Under the pieces are notes generated by a model, which did no database searches, was not told the origin of the DNA, and saw only the letters and a list, made by a program, of their open reading frames with translations. A stretch of 64,000 nt of DNA from Asterochloris sp. CNOR1. Lineage: Eukaryota; Chlorophyta; Trebouxiophyceae; Trebouxiales; Trebouxiaceae. Where the stretch lies: assembly GCA_963969365.1 (NCBI GenBank), contig OZ017746.1:3348001-3412000 (forward strand). Reading direction: 5' to 3'. Made by a program: the position numbers and the translations under genes. Positions 57,498 to 64,000 of the stretch are shown here, in pieces (the stretch's first letter is position 1; each line of letters begins with the position of its first letter).

Positions 57498-59330
57498 ATG
57501 GGGGAGAGCTGCGACTATGTGCTCAAGGTCAGCCATTCCACTACTACCTTTGGGCTGACAGCTCCTGTCTGGGTTTTAATGACTGACAGGATGGCTTCAA
57601 GCTTCACTGACACCTGCAAGCCTTGCTGCAGATCCTGCTTGTGGGGGACTCAGGCGTGGGCAAGAGCTCACTGCTCATGCGCTTCACAGCAGATCAGTAT
57701 GAGGAGCAAAGTGTGCCCACAATAGGTAGAGTACCCAGCGCACATCCCTCTCTTTGCTCTCTCAGACCAGAACAGCACTGTGCTGAGCACCCCACAGCCG
57801 TCCACGGCAACAAGTGCTCAATCGCCTGTCCCCTGTAGGTGTGGACTTCAAACTGAAATACATCACGCTGCAGAACAAGCGGCTGAAACTCACCATCTGG
57901 GACACGGCAGGGCAGGAGCGCTTCAGGACGCTGACCAGCAGCTATTACAGAGGGGCGCAGGGCATTGTGTATGGTGCGTCACTTGAAAGGAGACAAGCGC
58001 AATGGGCCCCAGCTGCTCACTGTTCTGCAGCGTTTGGAGGCACTTGATGGCTGCCAGTGATGCAGCCTGCTGGTGCATGGGCGGCAGGGGTTGACTCCAC
58101 GTGGGCAGGGGCCTTTCCAAGACCATCTTTGCTGGGTGCCTGGCGTCAGGCCAGCCTTTAACGGCGGCAGCACGAGCAGCCCGTGGAGGCACTCAGAGGA
58201 ATGCTGCCCCTCATGCTCGTGTGCATGTGGCGCATCATGTGCTGCACAGTGGCACTCATAAGAGCGCGGTCCTGAACCAGCATTTCCTGTGCCTGCAATG
58301 GTTGCATGCACAGCACAAGCACAAAAGGTGTTCCGGCGCACTCTGGGGCTTCCTGTGCCGTTCTGTATGCCCAGGGGCGTATTGCAGCCACTAGGATGTT
58401 CCCCGTACCTCCTGTAGTCTGTCGAGCTCAGCACAGGCAGCCCTCAGGGTACCGGGGTCGCATCCTGTGCCATCTGCAGCACAGTGGGTAGGCAGCATGG
58501 ACAGCCCTGGGATGCTCTGGCGGCTGGACTGCACCTCAGGCCTCCGGCAAGCTTGTAGCTCATCATGTGCAGCACAGGGACATCCAGTTGCTCACCCGGA
58601 GTGTTGGAGGTGGCTAGTGTCTCTGCAGTGCACCGTTTGCAGCCCACCACGTCAGTCAGTAGGCTGCTGTGCTTCACTGGGTCCTCATCCCTATGCCTGT
58701 AGTTTATGATGTCACGCGGCGGGAGACCTTTGAAAGCCTGGAAGAGATCTGGATGCGGGAGGTGGACTTGTACAGCACTGTGGACCAGGCGGTCAAGATG
58801 GTGGTGGCCAACAAGGTCGATAAGGTGGGCCACTCGTGCCAAATGAAGAATGTAACTGTCAAGGGCACAGAAACCCAGTGAGCCCCAGTTGTCTATCTGT
58901 GCGAGCTGACAGGACCGCAGGCGTCAAGCTCGACGGTCTCACACTGCATCCGCAGCCCTGGAGATAGAGGTGGTAGTTTCTCCATGCCCTAGAGCTTCCT
59001 GGAGGGTGAGAGCTTGCCTGCAGCACAAGAGAGGCTGCTGGCTTGCACTCTCCAGAGCACAGTGAAGGACTTGCCTGAGGCTGAAGATATGCTTCTATGG
59101 TGCAGGGCTCAGACCGCAATGTCACTCGGGAAGAAGGCCAGCAGTTTGCACAGCAACATGGGTGCTTATTCGTGGAGACAAGCGCCAAAACTGGCACAGC
59201 AGTCGCCCAGGCATTTGAGGAGCTGGTGCTGAAGGTGCTTGAGACGCCCTCCCTACTGGAGCACTCGCCAAGCGCACGACTTCAGTCATCCACAGCTGCG
59301 AAGCCGCAGCAGTCTCTGTGCTGTTCTTGA
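57498..59330 (+). CDS. RAB18: Rab18/RabC small GTPase
   Basis: Membrane-trafficking GTPase; Rab18 proteins act at the ER, lipid droplets and related membranes. Five exons (57498-57527, 57632-57725, 57839-57973, 58703-58824, 59106-59330) give 201 residues, the usual Rab length. Visible motifs: P-loop [11 protein letters not shown], switch I ending in [29 protein letters not shown], base-binding NKVDK, and ETSAKTG. The C terminus SLCCS supplies paired cysteines for geranylgeranylation. [10 protein letters not shown]-type switch I and the ERNVTREEG-like insert before ETSAK fit Rab18/RabC rather than Rab1 or Rab8. All phases agree, and the start is the first ATG in frame. The long third intron (about 730 bp) carries no obvious gene. 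Confidence 0.95.
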
Positions 59331-60317
59331 CGATGGGACCAGCAAGATGCCGTCACTTGGACAGATTACCTCGCCTGCTCATCCCTGTCTTGCCTGCTTC
59401 ACTTCACTTGTACACTAGCGCACGCTTCTGGTTGCTGTTTTCTGCTGAACCACTCCACAAGACAGTAATGCAATACATATTGCACATGGTTGAGCCTTCA
59501 GGGACTGAATGTCTAGCCAGGTAGGTTTGCTTTGACAGGATCCAGTGTACTTGCTAAGCCTTCACATCCTCCTGCCTGGCATCCTTGACTGCAGTGCACC
59601 ACTGAGCAGGGTCAGCAAGCAGCAGCAGGTGTGTCACGCAGCAGCATTGTTGTGGGTCTAGTCCCAGCTGTCTTACTCACATCTCTGTTGCTGAGTCGCC
59701 TGGTGCCAGGCATGCTGACTCTGAATGAGGGCGGCCAAGCAGTCGCTGAGACCTGCACAGGGCATGGCACCTTGTACCAGCCCCATCAAACGATCCCAAG
59801 CTGCTGCTTTCAGGCAGCCAGCACCCCAAGTCACACAAGCCCAAGAAAGTAGTAGTAAAAGCAAACAGTTTGGCGTGCCGCAATGAATGCACCCAAGCAG
59901 GCGCGAATCCAGCAGCCCTACCTGATGGCGTGTGGGGCTGTTATGACGCTCAAGGTCTTGCCTGTAAGGAAAGCGCGGGATTGGTGGCCCTGCATCACAA
60001 GCAATCAATGTCAAGGGCATGAGCTGCTCCTGCAATCGCGGAAGAGTGTGGTGCAAGCATGGAACTGCAAGATCAGCAGCTCACGCAATGTACGATGCAC
60101 AAGATACATGTGCCAAATGTGGCTGCTGGTGGCTGTGCTGCCGGGGGCAAGCCTGACTTCAGGACAACTGCCATATGGCCCCAAGCTCACTGCTGACTGC
60201 AGGCACAGTCAACACAGTGCTGCTGTGGCAAAGAGCTGCTGCCTTCACGCCTTGGTCGCTTCATGGCAATCACAAGGTGGATAGCCCTTGGTTGCCCACC
60301 AGCTGCTCCCTCCAACC
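59331..60317. other. Convergent intergenic region after RAB18
   Basis: This 987-bp stretch lies between the RAB18 stop and the stop of the convergent RS-rich gene and probably holds both 3' UTRs. Open frames here are short and not protein-like on either strand. Nothing else is supported. Confidence 0.4.
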
Positions 60318-63300
60318 TCAGGCAGCTCGGTGCCTGCTAGCTGCCAGATGGCAAGACGGGATGCTGCCCCTACCGTGATCAGCATAAGGTGAGTCTCTCT
60401 CTCCACCAGGGCTGTACCCCCTGCTGTCCTGGCGGCAAGAGCTGTCCCTGTAGAGGGGTCTGAAGTCTGGGGCGTCAAAGGCAGGGTGTCCACCAAAGCC
60501 GCTGGAGCGGGGCCCAAAGGCAGGCACGCGGCCGTTCTGGGGGCCAAAGCGCTCGACAGCACCGTCCCAGCCCCGCTCCATCGGCAAGTACCGCTCCTCT
60601 CCCCTGAAGGCCTGAGACTGGCCACGGTGCATGGCTGCCATGGCGGCGAGCATCGTGGGGTTCACCCCTCGGGGTAGCCTGCCTGACAGCATGTCCTGGG
60701 GCAGGAACTCGGGTTGCCTCCTGCCAGCACACAACAAGCTGAGTCAATTGGGGATCTGTTTTCAGGCACCCAGGGGGCGATCAGGAAAGCATCCTCCACA
60801 CAGCCAGCGGCAGCTAGCGCTACTGAGAGGTCCACACAGGCTGCCACAGACTCAGCCTCCAATTCCAGCAGCAACAGGGCTAGCCGCAGCAGCAGTGCTC
60901 AGGCAGCATGTGGCATGCTGATGTAGTCTCAGGGCAGCGTCCCACAGCAGCTGACGCTGCCCATGCAGGCAACAAAGCAATGCACATGGCAGTGGCGCTC
61001 TTTGCAATGCTGCACCCCCTGCGGTGAGAGGGCCACATGCTTGCCTGTCATCCCACTCCAAGGGGTGCCCACGATCGCGCCAGTCAGGCTGCCGATGCCG
61101 GTCACGGCTCCTGCTGCGCCTGCGGAGGTGCCTGCTGCCACCCTGGGGGTCCTCATGCTGCTCGCGCCGGCCACTGCCAGGCTCTGCATGCTCTGCGTGG
61201 CGGGCAGCAGAGCGCTCCCGATGTTGGCGGCCGTCCTCGCGCTTGCCAGACCTGCATTGCACGTAGCCCCCCAAAGTGTAGATGGGTGCATACCAGAGAC
61301 GCCTTGGGCACAGTCCCTCAGAGAGCCAGGGGTGACTGCCAGACCTGCATTGCATGGAGCCCCTCAAAGCAGAACTGGGTGCCTGCCAGACACTTGGGCT
61401 TGGTCCTTCAGAGCAGAGTCAGGGTGCCTGCCCGAACCGCACTTCACCACGCCCTGCCCTGCCCCTTGCCCCTCAGTAAAGCGTCAGGCTGCTCAGGCTG
61501 CGAAGCGCAGCTGTCTTTGAGGCCACGTCTCTGGTTCAGGACCAGCATGCTTCACACATCTGCTGCACGGCACAAATGCTGTCGAGAGTGACCGAAGTCT
61601 GTGTGGTCCCACCTGCGCTGCCTGCTCCTGCTGCGGCTCCTGGGCCTCGCCTTGGGACGCTTGCTTGCCTCAGCCTGCACAAGCAGCAGACATGCGTCTG
61701 AAAGACGGCACCTGGCGCTGTGAACATGTGGCTGCATGCTGCAATGCATGCTGTCTCACTGAACCAGGCGCTCGGACACTGATAGCAGGTGGATTCAGGT
61801 GCACACCTCTGGGGCCCCATTGTCTGCTGCTGCATCTGTCGCCTCCCTGTCAGCCTGACCATGCGGGCTGCTGCCGTGAGTTTTGCTGCCAGCAACCGTG
61901 CCGCCTGCAGAAAGCTCGCCGGCCTCTAGAGCCATGTTGCCGCTGTTTTGCCTGCGCTCCTGGAGGCGTGTGGAGTCATCCTTTGCATCATGCCTGCTGG
62001 CAGTGCCTGCCTGCGGCTGCGGCTCCCTGGTGCGTCGACTGTCCCAGCCTGTCAACCTGCATTGGGGATCAGGATGACAGCTTGCAGCACAGGCCAAACA
62101 GCATGCAGAGCAGGCCAGCCAGGCTGGATCTAGACCTCACCAATACCTCAGTGCTCCAGTTGTTCGTCACTGCTCCACAGCCTCAGGCAGAGGTGCATGC
62201 AGAGGTGAAGGCATGACACGGAGGCCGCATAGTGAGACGATACGAGGCCCGCGGGTTCAGACTGACCTGCGGTTGTCCTGCTTCGTGGGGACTGTCACTT
62301 TGCTGTCACCAGGGCGGCCCCTGCCTGCAAGCAAACATGGACTGTAGTTGAGAAAGCTCTGTGCGGACTGTTGAGTCTCAGATTGCTCCAGCCTCTACTG
62401 CTGCAAGCTAGGAGTGTGAGCCCACTTTGGAATGCAGACACTGGGGCCTTGTGTCCACTTCTGCAAGGCAGGTGAGCTGATGTAAAAGCTGACAGGGCCT
62501 CTAGTGGCAGCTGCTGCACTGTTGCTGGTGGTGGAACCGCAGCTTGTTGCATGCTCTGTACGGTAGAGTGTTGGGCAGGTGAGCAGCTAGCTTTTGGCTT
62601 TCCTCCTTGTTGAGGGTGGCAGAGCCTTACAGGCTCTGGGCCAGGCAAGCAGCTGCGGTTTACTTGGTGGTGGCACCTCAGGCTCCTGCTACTATTGGTG
62701 TGCAGCAGCTCACTCATCCACAGACAGGCTACTGTGAGCAGGGGCTGTTTACTTGGCGGGGGTGGCAAAGCCTCATCTGGCGGCTCCTGTCCCTGGTCCT
62801 GCATCTGGCTGCCAGGCTGAGGCTTGACGCTGCCTTCCAGCGCCTGGCTCTGCTCCGGCTGCCCCTTAGTGCGCCCGGCAGGGCTGGCCCCACTGCGACG
62901 CTGTCGCCTGCGCTCCTGTGCGGTGCCATCAGAGGGCTGGCAGTGCCTGCACAGACACTACGGCTTATGAGGTTTTGACACCTCATACTGTGTGCAAGAG
63001 AAGCTTCCGGTGAGCCTGGCATCAGCCAACATGCTGCGGATCCACCCAGCCCATTTTCAGACTCCAGCTCCAACACCCTAGCGCAGGCACTGAGCTGCAG
63101 GTTGCGGAAACCCTCCTCGTTCCTCACCTCTCCACCTTGTCGGGGCTTGTGTCTTCTGCACCCTCTGCATCCCTCCTTCCGCGCTTGTTCTGCCGCCGCC
63201 TGCGATGCCTGTGGGATCAAAGCATCCGGGTCATTCAGTTTGACTTGAGGTGTTCTGCCTCACACTCCCAGATGCAGCTAGAAGGCTGGCCCCTGGAAGG

Positions 63301-64000
63301 GCTGCTGTGCATGTGTGTGACAGACCCCAAGACTGCTGCTGTGCTGCGCATGTGCTTGCCCCACCCCCAGATGGATGCCAACATGTGCCATTGCATGCCC
63401 ACCTGCCCTGTGGCCCGGCCGGTGGTGGCCCCAACTCCTGCAGAACCCTGTCCTGCTCCTCAGCCTGCCTCCGCTGCACAGTTGTCTGAACGACATCCCC
63501 GTCCCTCTTCCTCTGCAGCTCAGCACCAGTTGTGTACTAAGATGTACACGCATGAATCATGAATGCCTGTGATGCAGTCTCCATCTGTTTCTGCAGCATG
63601 CCTGTGATGCAGTCTCCATCTGTTTCTGCAGCAAAGAAGGAGATACTGCAGCAATCAAAGAGGCAGGGTTCGGAATGCTGTTTCGTTGCGGTCTTGCAGT
63701 CTTGCAGCCCTGATCGAGTCTGTTGCATGCAGTGGCCGGGCAGTCATGGTCTGTACATGTCACCCAGGGATGCTCCTGGTAGAAGCTTGCAATCAAAGCT
63801 GGTGCTGCCCCACATGATGCCACTGAGCCATCCCCTTGGCAGCAGCTGCCTCCAAACAACTGGCAATGAGTCGATCACTGGGCAGGAGCCTTGCATGCAA
63901 AACTGTTGCTGCCTCACAACCCACCTTCTTGTCACTGCTGCGCTCTGCCGACAGGGATCCCTCGCGCCCTGCTGCAGCGTCTGCCCTCCTGGCCAGCCCG
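60318..64000 (-). CDS. RS-rich nuclear protein (5' end outside window)
   Basis: Minus-strand exons with agreeing phase: 64000-63925, 63625-63602 and/or its copy 63590-63567, 63512-63403, 63208-63128, 62946-about 62740 (3' edge unresolved), 62324-62267, 62056-61807, 61674-61613, 61251-61045 and 60720-60318. The N-terminal part in view is a charged helix (KQMETASQ, RRQAEEQDRVLQEL). Basic and RS clusters follow: RHRRRRQNKRGRRD, RPKARPRSRSRSRQRR, and HLRRRSRSRDRHRQPDWRDR. The last exon is Gly/Arg/Pro-rich with RRQPEFLPQDMLSGRLPRG and ends at 60318. RS-rich proteins of this kind usually act in pre-mRNA splicing; no RNA-binding domain is visible in the window, so that is inference. The intron after 61045 uses a GC donor by phase. 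Several small tandem duplications affect its splice sites. Confidence 0.68.
61245..61416 (-). repeat. Tandem duplication creating an in-frame alternative acceptor
   Basis: Segments 61245-61325 and 61338-61416 are diverged copies with a 93-bp offset. Both carry the minus-strand acceptor GCAATGCAG|GTCTGGCA, giving exon starts at 61251 and 61344. The 93 bases between stay open in the gene's frame, so the upstream acceptor would add 31 residues without a frameshift. Confidence 0.75.
63562..63631 (-). repeat. Perfect 35-bp tandem duplication of a 24-nt microexon
   Basis: The 35-bp unit containing GATGCAGTCTCCATCTGTTT occurs twice, offset exactly 35 bp. On the minus strand each copy gives a CTGCAG acceptor, 24 nt encoding KQMETASQ in phase 0, and a CAG|GCAT donor. 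Joined to its neighbours the microexon continues a charged helix. Confidence 0.8.

Overview
The window is nuclear DNA of a unicellular green alga, most likely a trebouxiophyte (inferred). The base composition is moderately GC-rich. Genes are broken into many short exons by small introns, mostly GT-AG with CTGCAG/TGCAG acceptors. The encoded proteins are eukaryotic, and several (SAC9 with a WW domain, CDC5, a RabC/Rab18 GTPase) look plant-like. I see no rRNA, tRNA, CRISPR array, viral or bacterial gene, or intact transposon. Gene models below were built by hand by joining exons whose reading phases agree. All protein-family calls come from motif recognition, not database searches.

Layout, left to right: CDC5 (-, its 3' part lies beyond the left edge) and an Acinus homologue (+) are divergent from a 279-bp spacer. 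A SAC9-like phosphoinositide phosphatase (-), an unrecognised nuclear-looking protein with a winged-helix-like segment (-) and a fungal-type UapA nucleobase permease (-) follow head to tail. After a poorly resolved 2-kb stretch comes the DEAH helicase DHX15/PRP43 (+), convergent with a FYV7-type rRNA-processing protein (-). Next are a GYF-domain, RS-rich protein (+) and a long coiled-coil protein (-) whose start codon is only 69 bp from a divergent DUF4602/C1orf131-like gene (+). Two paralogous SRPBCC-like genes lie head to head (-/+), followed by a Rab18 GTPase (+) and an RS-rich protein (-) that runs off the right edge.

Many genes serve RNA processing: CDC5 (NineTeen complex), Acinus (ASAP/PSAP and exon junction complex), DHX15/PRP43 (spliceosome disassembly and ribosome biogenesis), FYV7 and DUF4602 (small-subunit processome), and the GYF and RS proteins. 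Whether this clustering is more than chance cannot be judged from one window.

The most unusual signal is structural. Short tandem duplications (about 35 to 170 bp offset) repeatedly capture an exon edge with its splice site. Some copies have decayed, some make new in-frame exons or alternative acceptors, and one is a perfect 35-bp duplication of a 24-nt microexon. About eight introns are best explained by GC donors (GC-AG introns), which is high for about 130 inferred introns.
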